Made by a program: the position numbers and the translations under genes. This document shows positions 29,984 to 41,002 of a stretch of 64,000 nucleotides of DNA, in pieces. The stretch is from Erodium maritimum (lineage: Eukaryota; Streptophyta; Magnoliopsida; Geraniales; Geraniaceae), in assembly GCA_963921825.1 (NCBI GenBank), contig OY997594.1:12343001-12407000 (forward strand), in the 5' to 3' direction. The stretch's first letter is position 1, and each line of letters begins with the position of its first letter. The notes below the pieces were generated by a model. The model was not told the DNA's origin, made no database searches, and saw nothing but the letters and a program-made list of their open reading frames with translations.

Positions 29984-30385
29984 CTAATCTCTAACGGCTC
30001 TAATGTGTAAACGCCATTTCCCATCGTCTTTGAGCATCTCCCACATAGCACGTTTTGTCCATAACCCGTGTTGGCTTTCATAATCACTCACGGTCGCAGC
30101 ATAGATTTCCTCCCCGGTTGCGTTTTTCCTAGGGTCGTTGAGACGTCCCCGATAAATATTATCGAAAGTCTTGCACTTTTTGCTCATCTTTTGAAAATGA
30201 TCCTTAACTTGCTTCTCCGTCCGCTTTGGCCACGCTTCATCTCCGGTTTGAATGAAAGCAGTGTACAACTCATGCTAGTATTTGCCCCCGATCTCGACAT
30301 ACGTGAGCCAAATCAACACCAAATGCATCTCCTTCTCCGGGGACCATAGAGGACCGGTTTCCCAAGAAGACGATGCACCCGACAT
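29984..30385 (-). pseudogene. Myb/SANT-like protein (NAM-associated type), one in-frame stop
   Basis: The frame starts at ATG 30385 (MSGASSSWETGPLWSPEKEM) and would run 133 codons to 29984. It is broken only by a TAG at 30277-30275, likely a CAG-to-TAG change. After the stop it continues with WPKRTEKQVKDHFQKMSKKC, then a linker, and AMWEMLKDDGKWR. This arrangement of a trihelix/SANT-like DNA-binding region followed by a KxLxDxxKW block is typical of the plant family often named NAM-associated or GST-T3-like, which is related to PIF/Harbinger ORF1. A TATA-like CCTATAAATA lies at 30480-30471, so the promoter looks intact. The stop may be an inactivating mutation or a sequencing error. Confidence 0.6.
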
Positions 30386-30470
30386 TGTAAATACGAAGAA
30401 TGAATTGAGAGAGTATGAGAGAGAGATATATATGGAGAAAGGTGTGAGATTTTGAGGGAGGAGTGGGTGG

Positions 30471-30480
30471 TATTTATAGG
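30471..30480 (-). promoter_or_regulatory. TATA-like box of the Myb/SANT-like frame
   Basis: On minus the sequence is CCTATAAATA, about 90 bases ahead of ATG 30385, followed by a CT-rich leader. The position fits a plant core promoter. Confidence 0.45.
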
Positions 30481-30579
30481 AAGAGAGGGGGAGGGGGTCG
30501 ATGTGGCAGCCACGACCCACACGTTACTATTCCCAAATAATAACCGTGCATGAAGACCGAGGCGCCGAGAATCCGATAA

Positions 30580-30682
30580 AAAAACAATTTTTAATTTTTT
30601 TATTAAGTAGATGAAAAACCAAACTACAACAAAAGCAACAAGATTAATTTTTTTATTACATAGACTAAAAACCAAACTACAG
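30580..30682. repeat. Two ~50-bp direct repeats
   Basis: The motif TTTTTTATTAAGTAGATGAAA followed by AACCAAACTACA occurs at about 30594-30627, and a variant with TTATTACATAGACTAAAAACC at about 30648-30682. They lie between the two Myb/SANT-like frames, probably in the 3' UTR of the upstream one. Confidence 0.5.
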
Positions 30683-30689
30683 TGACTCC

Positions 30690-31508
30690 CTATATCGACT
30701 CCAAACGTCTCCACAAGCTTTCAATAAGAGCGCGACGAGTCTTCTTATCCTCCTCGGACATGTCGCTGATGTCTTGGCTAACTACTTTGTCCAACATCTC
30801 CATGACTCGCTCCTGCATCTTCATTCTGGTATCTTCGAGATTATGTTTCTTCGTAACAACCATCGCTTCGCGCTCAACATACTCGTTCAGAAGCGGTATT
30901 TGCTCGGGTGGTATCGTTACCAGTTGGGGTAGGGGGTCCATTTGTTTGCCTTTTCCCCAAGCCTTGGCCTTGGCTCTTTTTTGGCCAATCGGTCGCTCCT
31001 CCCTTCCAAGCGAGTTCAACTCGTGGTCACATCTGTCGCCCGATGTGTAGTTCCAAGACTCGTCCAACTTTGTACGCTTGCTTGCTTCACTTTCTGCGTC
31101 AAGGTCAAAGTCAATGTCACATTGTGGAACCTTCTTATGCTGCCACTTCGGTTGCGTCCTCACGATCTTCCAAACATGCTTGAGGTTAAACTCATGCTTT
31201 TCCTCCTTCATATACGCCTCTTCATCCGCTACAATAACGTCAGCCTCGCTCCTCCCGCTTCTGAGATCGTTTTCAAAGCTGATATACTTCTCCTAGAATT
31301 TTATGTCTCTTCTGTTGCACTGATACCATTGGTCCTTGCAAGCAGTCCACTCCTGAGGTGGGTCGTCTGCCTTGCTTGTCGACAAGAACTCGACATGTAC
31401 TTTTTTCCAGTACATGTCATTCCTATGGTTCTTCCCAGTAATGGGGTCCAGCGATTTGTTGAGGCACGAACTCGCCAATATTTTCTCCTCCACGATGGAC
31501 CACTTTAG
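30690..31508 (-). pseudogene. Myb/SANT-like protein with NAM-associated C-terminal domain, frameshifted
   Basis: On minus, 31508-31293 encodes a SANT-like start with WSIVEEKILASSCLNKSLDP, GKNHRNDMYWKKVHVEFL and CKDQWYQCNR. After frame changes near 31290, the frame 31211-30690 continues with FNLKHVWKIVRTQPKW, a SEASKRTKLDES block and a long charged helix ending IESLWRRLES. This is the standard domain order of the plant NAM-associated family, some members of which are PIF/Harbinger DNA-binding partners. The break sits between the two domains, so either a short intron or a mutation separates them. It lies in tandem with the related frame at 29984-30385. Confidence 0.6.
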
Positions 31509-31654
31509 CCGCGGATTTTATGTATTTTTAAAAATAAAATCTTGTTTTTATGTATTTTTAAATTAAAATCTTCATTTTTGAAAATAAAAATAATTTTCAT
31601 AAATAAAACTTAATTTATAAAAACAAAAAAAATGAATGTTTGAAAATAAAAATA

Positions 31655-32040
31655 AGGGATAATTCCATTTTAGTACCCTAAAACTTTCGGATTTCGTTTT
31701 TAGTACCCTAAATGTTTTTTGTGCCACTTCAGTACCCTAAATCTTCGTTTATTCCAGTTTAGTACCCAACGTCTGATTTTTTATCTATAAAAAATCATTT
31801 TTATTTTTTAAAAATTCAATTTGTTTAAACTACCGAAGGGTAGTTTTGGTATTATTATAAAAGATAGGGTCATGTGCAAGGCACATGACGTTTTTCCATC
31901 CAAAAATGGATGGAAAATCAGACAGTGGGTACTAAACTGGAATAAACAAAGATTTAGGGTACTGAAGTGGCACAAAAAAACATTTAGGGTACTAAAAACG
32001 AAATCCGAAAGTTTTAGGGTACTAAAATGGAATTATCCCT
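31655..32040. mobile_element. MITE with long terminal inverted repeats (386 bp)
   Basis: The ends are AGGGATAATTCCATTTTAGT at 31655 and its reverse complement ending at 32040. The inverted repeats extend about 120 bp on each side and contain several TTTAGTACCCTAAA-type blocks. The flanks share AAAAATA directly next to both ends, which could be a target duplication but lies in low-complexity sequence. No protein is encoded. The superfamily is not clear; Mutator-like is possible given the long inverted repeats. Confidence 0.75.
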
Positions 32041-32098
32041 AAAAATAATTTTCATAAATAAAAAATGAATTTATAAAAAAAACTGATTTTTTTTATAA

Positions 32099-32379
32099 TA
32101 GTGAAATTTTCATTTTAACACCCTAACAATGAAGGGTATTATTGTCATTTCACTTATTTTCAAGTTCTGAACCAATGGCATGAGTTTGAAAATTTTAGTA
32201 ATAGTTAGGGGTATTATGGACATTTTACCTATTTTGGATGGAAATTTAACAGAATCTGACTGTTGGGTTTGAAAGTGAAATTAAAAGTTTGGTTAGAATA
32301 TGAAAATGTTAAAAATTTATGTCAGAGTATCAAAATGAAATTAAATGTTTGACAGGATGTTAAAGTGAAATTTTCCCTA
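32099..32379. mobile_element. Putative MITE with imperfect terminal inverted repeats
   Basis: The left end TAGTGAAATTTTCATTTTAA and the right end, in reverse complement TAGGGAAAATTTCACTTTAA, align with a few mismatches, as does the following ACA-x-CCT. The body is AT-rich and noncoding. No clear target duplication was found. Confidence 0.5.
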
Positions 32380-33489
32380 ACTTTTTCTCTATTTTTTCTT
32401 CTCTGATAAATCAAGCAACACAAACACATACCAAAACATATAGAAAATATTCTTTATTATACTACAATAAAAAATATTTGTTATTGTACTACAATAAGCA
32501 CCGCCCGACAACGCGGTGCAATCACCTAGTGAATTTAAAACCATAAAAAAAGAGTAAGAGATCATTCAAAAGCATTTTTTTCTTCTTTTTTATTTCAACC
32601 GTGTAATAACCACTCAAATCAAATTTTAAATTATAAAATTTAATTTAAATAGATTTAATGTATCAAATCTCATTTGGTACCAATTCTACCAAAAATTATT
32701 ATTTTAAATATAAATATTATATTAAAAAAATAATTTAGACAAAAAATATATTTATCACATAAATATACGTAAATATATTTTCATATTTAATTGGGCTTCT
32801 AAAACTTCAATTCATTTCTTTTGGGGCTTGCTTTATATGTGACCCTACAAGATCATATGACGTTGGTACTGTACATAAAATCCCTATTTAGCCCACCTAT
32901 GTAAAAATCTATAATGCCTACAAGGTCAAAAGACTTAAGTCATATTACGGTATTGAGAAATACTCCTGACAGTTTCCATGTAGTATTCTCATAGTGGGTC
33001 ATCTAATACCATTTCCCTAAATGACATCTATTATTTGACTTCATATCCAATATGAATGATCAATAAAACGTGATTATCAACCAACATCATACTAGTCTTA
33101 GTATATCGGTAAGACCATAGATCATTGGAATAATACTATTTTTCTTTTAAGAGTTTTACTATCAAGTCACGTACTTGATGATATTAGAAAGAGTCGATTA
33201 TTCACGTAACTAACATTTAACAAAATGATAATAAAAGTGTCAATGTATTAGTAAATGATAATGTCATACATGAAAAGATTGACCTACGGTACAAAACTAA
33301 CAATGTCAATCTTCGTTTGTCTTTCTAAATCTCAAGACGGTTGATTTATTTCCTAATGTAAAAGTCTTATCAATGTGTTTCGAGTTCCTTTGGCACCTCG
33401 TCATCTTGAAAGATATTGTTGAAATATGATGATTTTAGGTTGGAGCTCTTTCGTTTAAACTTATATGAAGTTTATTTCATATATGTCAG
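32380..33489. other. AT-rich region, possible intron sequence
   Basis: No ORF or repeat family is recognised over about 1.1 kb. If the exon candidate at 33490 is real, this stretch is its upstream intron. Confidence 0.35.
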
Positions 33490-33503
33490 CCACAACAAGA
33501 GCA
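33490..33503 (+). other. Candidate host exon, left part, split by the Copia
   Basis: The plus strand reads TTTCATATATGTCAG|CC, a possible splice acceptor. It is followed by 14 bases that end with the Copia target duplication GAGCA. When the Copia is left out, the frame continues without a stop into 62356-62418. The matching half is listed at 62356. Confidence 0.35.
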
Positions 33504-34020
33504 TGTAGGAATGGATTTATGGCTCAACCAAAATAATAACAACAACCAAAGTGTTAATCCATAAACCCAAATCATGCCTTAAGAGTCTTTGTTGAACTAA
33601 TATGAACACAAAATCAAAGCAGCAGAATTAATTAAATGTTACTTACTTGAAGCCATGGAAGATTGATTACTTGATGAAGAAGAACAAGGTTATGGATCTT
33701 CTAATGGATTATACTTGCTCCATGAATTCTAACTCTCGGATGGGGGTGAGAAGAAAGAGGAATGCCAAGTACTCCATTGGGGACCATAACCATATATTTA
33801 TAGATGGTCAATGCTTAGTTGGCCAACTATTTATAATTTCAATTAGGCCCCTCAACCAAAGGAAATTACAACTTGGTATCTACACTTTTAAGTTCCATGA
33901 CCACTTAATGATACCTATTATATTCACACTTTAATGATCACTTTAAAATATATCTATAGCCTTAGTGATAACATGTACATTAAACACATATTTTCCCACC
34001 CAATGGATTTTAATCCAACA
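33504..34020 (-). repeat. Copia 3' LTR
   Basis: Same sequence as 61834-62350 with scattered point differences, and TG...CA ends. On minus it follows the polypurine tract at 34035-34021. Confidence 0.9.
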
Positions 34021-34035
34021 ATCTCCCACTTGGGC
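34021..34035 (-). other. Copia polypurine tract
   Basis: On minus the sequence is GCCCAAGTGGGAGAT, ending directly at the 3' LTR. It would prime plus-strand DNA synthesis. Confidence 0.7.
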
Positions 34036-34455
34036 AACATATGTTTTACCTGAAAAATGTAAAACCTTATGAGCTCAAAATTGTTATCACATAATAGGCA
34101 TCCCTTACAATCTCGTCCATTCAACTATACTCGTATAGAAACAGAGCAGCATTCATCAATTAACTTTAGACTAAACCAACAATGATCACGTATACAAGCA
34201 TAGCCGAACGACATAGATCAATCATGGATGTGTAGCATGGAAATTACATGCAATGTGATCCGACATGCCTATTTCCAACTGGTCCACCTTAAACTTAAGT
34301 GAGGTCAATAACTGAAACAGAATGCAAGGACTGAATATTTTATTTCTGATCAGAATTAAGCACAAAACCTTAACCTTAAACTTTAAACCTTAGACTTTAT
34401 ACATTAACCTTATGCATAACCGCAAGCATGAAGCGAGCAAAGTACAAAACTCCCA

Positions 34456-36366
34456 CTAAACCAGAATATCCTCAAGTGATGTAATGCCCATACAGGAAAC
34501 ATGCTCATGAAAGACCTTGGGCGGTAAGCCCTTAGTGAACGGATCCGCTATCATGGAGTTTGTACCAATATGCTCTATGGATAATTGTCCATCTTGCACT
34601 CTTTCTTTTACAACTAGGAACTTTATGTCTATGTGTTTAGACTTTGACGAGCTCCTGTTGTTGTTGGAATATGCAACTGCAGAGTTATTGTCACAATATA
34701 ACTTTAGTAGTCTTTCAACATTTTCCAAAATGCGCAGCCCAGTGACAAAGTTTCGCAGCCATATTCCCTGATTCGATGCCTCAAAGCATGCTACAAATTC
34801 TGTTGCCATAGTGGAGGAAGCTACAAGTGTTTGCTTAACGCTTTTCCACGATATAGCTCCTCCGTCTAATAAGAAAATGTAGCCTAATGTAGACTTTCTG
34901 CTATCCTGGCACCCAGCGAAATCAGAATCTGAATACCCAACGACCTCCAAACGACCTAATTTCCTGTAAGTGAGCATGTAATGATTTGTCCTCTTTAGAT
35001 ACCTCATAACCTTTTTGGCTGTTATCCAATGATCCATACCGGGGTTACTTAGATATCTGCCTAGCATCCCAACAACATACGCTATATCAGGACGCGTACA
35101 TACTTGAGCATACATTAGACTCCCAACTGCCGATGCATAGGGAATCTTTTTCATTTCTTGCATCTCAAGATTACCTTTAGGACATTGGGCAAGACTTAAT
35201 TTGTCTCCTTTAGCCACCGGGGTGTCACCTGGTTTACAACCTTCCATGCCAAACCTTTTGAGTACCTTATCGATGTAGCTCTCTTGTGACAATCCAAGAG
35301 CACCTCGAGGACGGTCTCGGTGTATCTGGATCCCTAAAACAATAGAGGTCTCCGCAAGATCTTTCATCTCAAAATGAGTTGACAGAAATCTCTTGGTTTC
35401 CTTTAATAATTCTACATCGTCAATGGCAAGTAATATGTCATCGACATATAAAACCAGGAACATTACCTTACTCCCACTGAACTTGTGATACACACAATCA
35501 TCAACCTTATTTGCCTCAAAACCGAACGAGACAATCACCTTATGAAATTTGTAGTACCATTGACGGGAAGCTTGCTTGAGGCCATAGATGGACTTCTTTA
35601 ATTTACAAACCAATTTATTCGGGTCTCCAGACTCAAAGTTCTCTGGTTGTACCATATACATTGTTTCTTCAATATCACCATTGAGAAACGTTGTCTTAAC
35701 ATCCATCTGATGCAACTCAAGATCAAAATGAGCGACAAGTGCCATGATTACCCTAAAAGAGTCTTTCGTTGAAACCGGAGAGAAAGTCTCTGTCAAATCA
35801 ATGCCTTCCTTTTGAGTATAGCCTTTAGCCACAAGACGTGCCTTATACCTCTCCACATTACCTATTGCATCCCTTTTGGTTTTAAATATCCATTTGCAAT
35901 CAATAGTTTTGCTCCTTCAGGTAATGGGACAAGTTCTCAAACTTTATTGTCTTGCATAGACTTATACTCTTCCTTCATGGCATCAATCCACTTTAGAGAA
36001 TCGGAACCCTTCATGGCCTGAGAAAAATCGATTGGATCATCTTCCCTCATTCCATTTTCATGTTCCTGGAGAAATATGACATAGTCATCTGGAATGGCAT
36101 TTCTCCTCTTTCTTGTGGATCTCCTTAGTGGCATATGTTGTTGAGGTTGTTGAATTTGTTCTTCCGGAACAACTATTTCATCTTGAATGGGGAGTCGTTC
36201 AACATTGTCTTGTTGAGGTTCCTGATTCACTTGTTGATCAATGAAAGGCGTATGAACTTGAACATTATCAAAAGTGATAGTAGGAATCGAGTTTGATCTC
36301 AATTCCTCCTCAAAGACAATGTCTCTAACCTTATTACTCCCCTCAAATTCAACTTCCTCAAAAAAA
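34456..36366 (-). pseudogene. Copia pol, reverse transcriptase and RNase H part
   Basis: The minus strand continues the pol gene interrupted at 36367-54570. It starts with FFEEVEFEG and the linker region (RRSTRKRRN), then reverse transcriptase (RYKARLVAKGY, DVKTTFLNGD, YVDDILLA) and RNase H (DSDFAGCQDSRKSTLGYIF, later DPFTKGLP). The catalytic YVDD is kept. A TGA at about 35940 replaces the tryptophan of the KVWELV motif. A missing A about 35 bases later shifts the frame, so the reverse transcriptase frame (35856-34456) no longer joins the upstream part. The encoded enzyme would copy element RNA into DNA in cytoplasmic particles. This copy cannot do so on its own. Confidence 0.9.
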
Positions 36367-37129
36367 GTTGTTGTCATGCCCCGAATTCGGCATGACCGAA
36401 CCCGGAACGCGAACGGTGAAACAGTAAAACGATTTTCAAATATTTTAATAAACCTTTTTAAAATTACCACTTACGTTAATCAAAAACAATATTTTTACAG
36501 CGGAAAATACGTTCAAAACAATGAACAACACGAGCTACAAGGTACGTCGCTAACTACCCAAAGACCCGGACTTCCGCTCCTAGCTCTTCAAGCTTCGAGT
36601 GTTCTCCTAGTCCGCCTCACGACCAGTACCTGCAGGAAAAGCAACAGGGGGTGAGCACTTCGCTCACCGCCACAGATACCAGACTGACTACGACATACAA
36701 CAGAAATGCCGGGAACACCGGCAACAAACAATAACACAGGGGACTACTACCCCAAATCACATGTTAAACCCGACTGTCACACAAATCACTGTCAATTTCC
36801 CCAACCATCTAATACCCGTGCACGTAATGGAGACCCCAAATCAGAGACCGAACAACCATTCCATTAGTCACACCGACAAGGTAAAGCACAACCCTCACAC
36901 GATCCTATATGCATTTACTTGTAACTTTCCGCAACCAAACCAGTATTCTCTACTCGTCCCTACCTCAGAGGCATGCGGGAAAAGTAGTAAAGGGGATGAG
37001 CGTTCCGCTCACCTCCACGGATACACGTTCGATTATGGCATACTAGTAAAGCATCAACAACTTACCAATCTAAACAGGGCAAACAACTACCTCAAAACCT
37101 GATACCAAACCGTCACAACTGCTCACGGT

Positions 37130-37665
37130 GTCAATACCTCAAATACTCGCTCACGTAAGGGAAACCTCGAATAGGGATTATATTCTCAACTAAGCAAAAC
37201 ACTATTTCTCACCATATCAACACCCCAATCACTCGATCACATAAGGGAAACCTCAAAACGAGGATCACGTTGTCAACTAAGCAAATCACTATTGCTCACA
37301 ATATCAATACCCCAATTACCCGATCACGTAGGGGAAGCCTCAAAACGGGGATCATGTTCTCAACTAAGCAAATCACTATTGCTCACAATATCAATACCCC
37401 AATTACCCGGTCACGTAGGGGAAGCCCTAAAAACGGGGATCATGTTCTCGACTAAGTAACTCACTATCGCTCACAACATCAATACCCCAATTACCCGATC
37501 ACATAGGGGAAACCTCAACCAACCCACTCACGTGAGGGAAACCTCAAACCACCCGTCCACGTGAGGGAAACCTCAAACAACCCACTCACCTGAAGGAAAC
37601 CTCAAACCACCCGTTCACGTGAGGGAAACCTCAAACGACCCGCTCACGTGAGGGAAACCTCGTTC
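37130..37665. repeat. Tandem ~95-bp and ~30-bp arrays in the split solo LTR
   Basis: About four units of roughly 95 bp (with CAACTAAGCAAATCACTATT and AATACCCCAATTACCCGATC) span 37130-37510. They are followed by five or six shorter units with CTCACGTGAGGGAAACCTCA up to 37665. The short unit looks like a sub-part of the long one. Confidence 0.75.
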
Positions 37666-37904
37666 GTACAGCGTCGCAGCGCATCAACCCTAACCCCTCT
37701 CCGTGGTGAGGCCCTGACACAGAGGCGATGTATCACCACCGTAGGTTATTGATGAGTCTCGAACCCAAGACTTCACCCTTTAGCACAGAACTTACGACCT
37801 TTGCAAACAAACACCATCGTGAACAAAACACGCAATATCAACAATATCAACACACACAATGCACGCAAGATCACAAAGGATCAACACACATACTGCACAA
37901 CCAC

Positions 37905-38270
37905 AAGCCTCAGCACTTTATCGATCGCGCACCGGAAGGTACGACACACCTCTCGGGGACCACATCCCTTGGCACTTTACCGATCGCGCATCGGAAGGTA
38001 CGACACACCTCACGGGCATAACTCAAGCCTCAACACTTTACCAATCGCGCGCCGGAAGGTACGACACACCTCACGGGGACCACAACCCTCGGCACTTTAC
38101 CGGTCGCGCATCGGAAGGTACGACACACCTCTCGGGCACAGCTCAAGCCTCAGCACTTTACCAATCACGCGTCGGAAGGTACGACACACCTCACGGGGAA
38201 CACAACCCTCGGCACTTTACCGGTCGCGCATCGGAAGGTACGACACACCTCTCGGGCACAGCTCATCCAG
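37905..38270. repeat. Tandem ~60-bp array in the split solo LTR
   Basis: Six units carry CACTTTACC, a GCGC core and GGAAGGTACGACACACCTC, and alternate between two subtypes ending in a GGGGACCACAACC or GGGCACAGCTCAAGCC block. The alternation implies a higher-order unit of about 120 bp. Open frames across it are a by-product of the period being a multiple of three. Confidence 0.8.
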
Positions 38271-38429
38271 GTATCAACAGAACAGTCACAATCACAACCA
38301 AATATCACACAATACTCCGCAAATAGAAAAATTAACATCACGACTAACTACCACTCAGCAAGTCAGTCAACAACCATACAGGTTTAACACCCCATAGGCA
38401 CTCATGGCCACACACAATCACAATCAGTT

Positions 38430-38585
38430 CATTAACCCTACGACACCACCAAGTGCCACATGCATTTCTATTGTTCGACAGGCTCACTCAACCTACGACA
38501 CCACCAAGTGTCACATGCAATTCTATTATTCGACAAGTTTACTTATCCTACGACACCAACAGTGTCACATGCATTTCTACTGATA
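38430..38585. repeat. Three ~57-bp units in the split solo LTR
   Basis: Units with CCTACGACACCACCAAGTG, CACATGCATTTCTATT and TTCGACA repeat three times. They are part of the repeat-rich section of the LTR that ends at the conserved CTACTTTTCCCTACCTC block near 38615. Confidence 0.7.
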
Positions 38586-39358
38586 ACTTTCCCTACTAAA
38601 GGCCGATATCTGGCTACTTTTCCCTACCTCGCAACGCTTTCCAAACGTCCACGCTCAAGCTCCGGCGCGCTCGCGATCACTCGCGTAGCCTCTTCTTTCC
38701 GCGGTCGGCGACACGATCTAAGATGATCACAAGTTAGAACACTTTTAAAATATGCAGGCAAAACCAAATTTAATGAAATTGACGCCCAAACGCAACCCCG
38801 ACAATGTCGATCACTCCCAAACTTCCCAATTACTCGACATTGTCAACAAAGGGTCCGGAAAAGCCCGATTCGCCTGGCTCGACGAATCTGTCCGGGAAAA
38901 TCCCGTTTTTGTTTGTACGACCACAAAATAATTCGCGTGTTCCAACGCAATCGACGGAACCAAATTCCGACGTCCGAGCGATTTAATTCCGTTTTTCCCA
39001 ATTTAATTCCATAATTTTATACGGGTTTAAATTATCGACTCGGGGATCGTCCAAGACCACCCGAACTCGAAAAACCCGACACCCGAGCACGTGGGCCCTA
39101 CCCGACCACACTGGAAAACGCTCATTTTCGCCTCAAAATGTTTCTAACGACCTCTAAACCTCAATCGTTCATCATTTAATCAATTCTAAACGAACACTTA
39201 GAAATCAAACACGTCGAAACGAGGAAAAGTTGGGTTCTTACCATAGGAAACGATGAGGGGATGACGATTTCGCAAGAAAAAACACGATCCAACGACCGGA
39301 TCGTCGACAATCTTCAAAAATCTCCCCTTTTCTTTCCTTTTCTCTCCTTCCCTTTCTC

Positions 39359-40986
39359 TGTAAGAACCGCTCCCAGTCGATCCCGGTTGAACCGGTGACT
39401 CTTAAGACAAGTTTGACTTTCTGCCGGAAAAGTCAACTGAGTACTCAGGAGGTCACTCGGGGCTTTTCCGGGGCCCAAAAAGCTTAGTCGTCATCACGGT
39501 TGGCTTAATTGGGCCGTTTCCATTCATTTAAGTATAATATTGAAGGAAGTCAAAATTGGTCAAAACCGAGCTTTTTATCGAGTCAATACAATTAATTTTA
39601 GACTGCTGGATTTTAAATGGAAGAGAGTGGTCCCCACTATGCCAAGTGTCACTAATAGCTTGGAGGAAAGGAAAGAGACTCAAATGTCATCTCTACCCTC
39701 ACTAGTTGTCCATTAAAGGGATAAGAACTAAAGGGTTTTTGGTCTGGAGTGTATTGGATGGAGTGTATTGGATGTCTTTATTGTGATGAAAGTGTGATCT
39801 GATGAGTGTTGATTGGTGACCCAGTTATGGTATTCCTTTATTCTTATTCTTGTTTGAATCGCTTGTTTGGGTCGGTACTACACCGGGGGGTAATCCGGTG
39901 CCGTGGTAAAGGTGGAGTTTAACGGATACAATGAGATACTGGTTGAGAATTGGAGCCTGAGGGCATTGATCACTGGATATTACGAATATGGGTTATTGGC
40001 AGATCCTGCGGGATATTTATTGATTATTGGCAGATCCTGCGGGATATTTATTGAATATTGGCAGATCCTGCGGGATATTTATTGATTATTGGCAGATCCT
40101 GCGGGATATTTATTGATTATTGGCAGATCCTGCGGGATATTTATTGATTATTGGCAGACCCTACGGGATATTATTTGGGTTACTTCTTGAGAGATGGTTA
40201 CTAAGGTTTCACCCAAGGATGTGCGTCCCAGTGGAGCACTACCTTGGTTCCCTATGACATATGGTCCTTTGGAGGCATTTCTGAGAATCCCGATGATAAG
40301 CGCCCATTTGGGATTGTTTCCGGTGCCCCAACGCATGTGCGTCCTCTGGACCGAGGGAAAATCTGAAATGACATGGATACTCTGGTGGATCGGAATTATG
40401 GGAACCGAGGTGATCCCAGAATCCATCCATGGATCGGAGGCTTGAGAAAGCGAGTGGTTGACACGATATTAAATACTCCCATTTTACTCCTATCTTTTCG
40501 TGATGGAACTTTTATGAACTCTTTCAAATTTCGGTTATCTTCAAGAGTGTGATATTGCTTGATTATATAAATTATTCATTCGTACTACTTGTTTATCTTG
40601 TTACTATGCTTTTGTCGATCCGTTTGAACAATTTAAGTTTTGACCTACAGGCGGAGTTATTGAGATTTTTCCTACTGAGCGTAAGCTCATCCCCTTTGTT
40701 TCTCTCACTGTTTTACAGGAGTACCAGATGTCTAGAGTGGGCGAGGCTTGGGAGCTTCAGTTCCTTTTGGGATTCGTTTTGGATTTATATTGTTCTTTAC
40801 TGTTAAACATTTTATACCTTACTTTGTATTACGAGCTGTGACTCGTGGAGGATTTCGAACATTTACTTAGATCTTTTGATGGAGTTTTTATGAGATTCGA
40901 GCACTTTTATCGATCATTTATTATTTAATCTATTTTAACTTAAGTCGCGTCTCGAATCCGGTCAAAACCGGATTAAGGGCGTGACA
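39359..40986 (+). repeat. Gypsy LTR1 with ~1.47-kb internal deletion
   Basis: It begins TGTAAGAACCGCTCC and ends GGGCGTGACA. Compared with LTR2 it lacks the part matching about 47423-48897. The junction has a short duplicated GGAGTGTATTGGAT. The missing part includes the donor-like site and the 35-bp GC-rich array. The hairpin lies at 40677-40688 and the acceptor-like AG at 40717-40718. Confidence 0.85.
39993..40180. repeat. Six 31-bp tandem repeats in LTR1
   Basis: The unit is TTATTGGCAGATCCTGCGGG plus ATATTTATTGA. The third unit starts with A in place of T, and the sixth is degenerate (GACCCTACGGG). LTR2 has the same six units in the same order at 49133-49320, so the array predates the duplication of the LTRs. 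Confidence 0.9.
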
Positions 40987-40989
40987 ATT

Positions 40990-41002
40990 TGGTATCAGAG
41001 CC
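40990..41002 (+). other. Gypsy primer-binding site 1
   Basis: TGGTATCAGAGCC lies three bases after the LTR end and pairs with the 3' end of initiator tRNA-Met. The same site follows LTR2 at 50131. Confidence 0.85.

Noticed and set aside
37859..38397. Long plus-strand frames over the 60-bp array
   Set aside because: They arise because the repeat period is a multiple of three. The peptides merely repeat the array and start at no plausible gene context.
39903..40085. 60-codon frame repeated at 49044-49226
   Set aside because: It is composed of the 31-bp repeat and neighbouring LTR sequence. Conservation between LTR1 and LTR2 reflects their common origin, not coding.
39993..40180. CRISPR-like regular 31-bp repeats
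   Set aside because: The units are directly adjacent with no unique spacers, lie inside a plant LTR, and recur unchanged in LTR2. They are a minisatellite.
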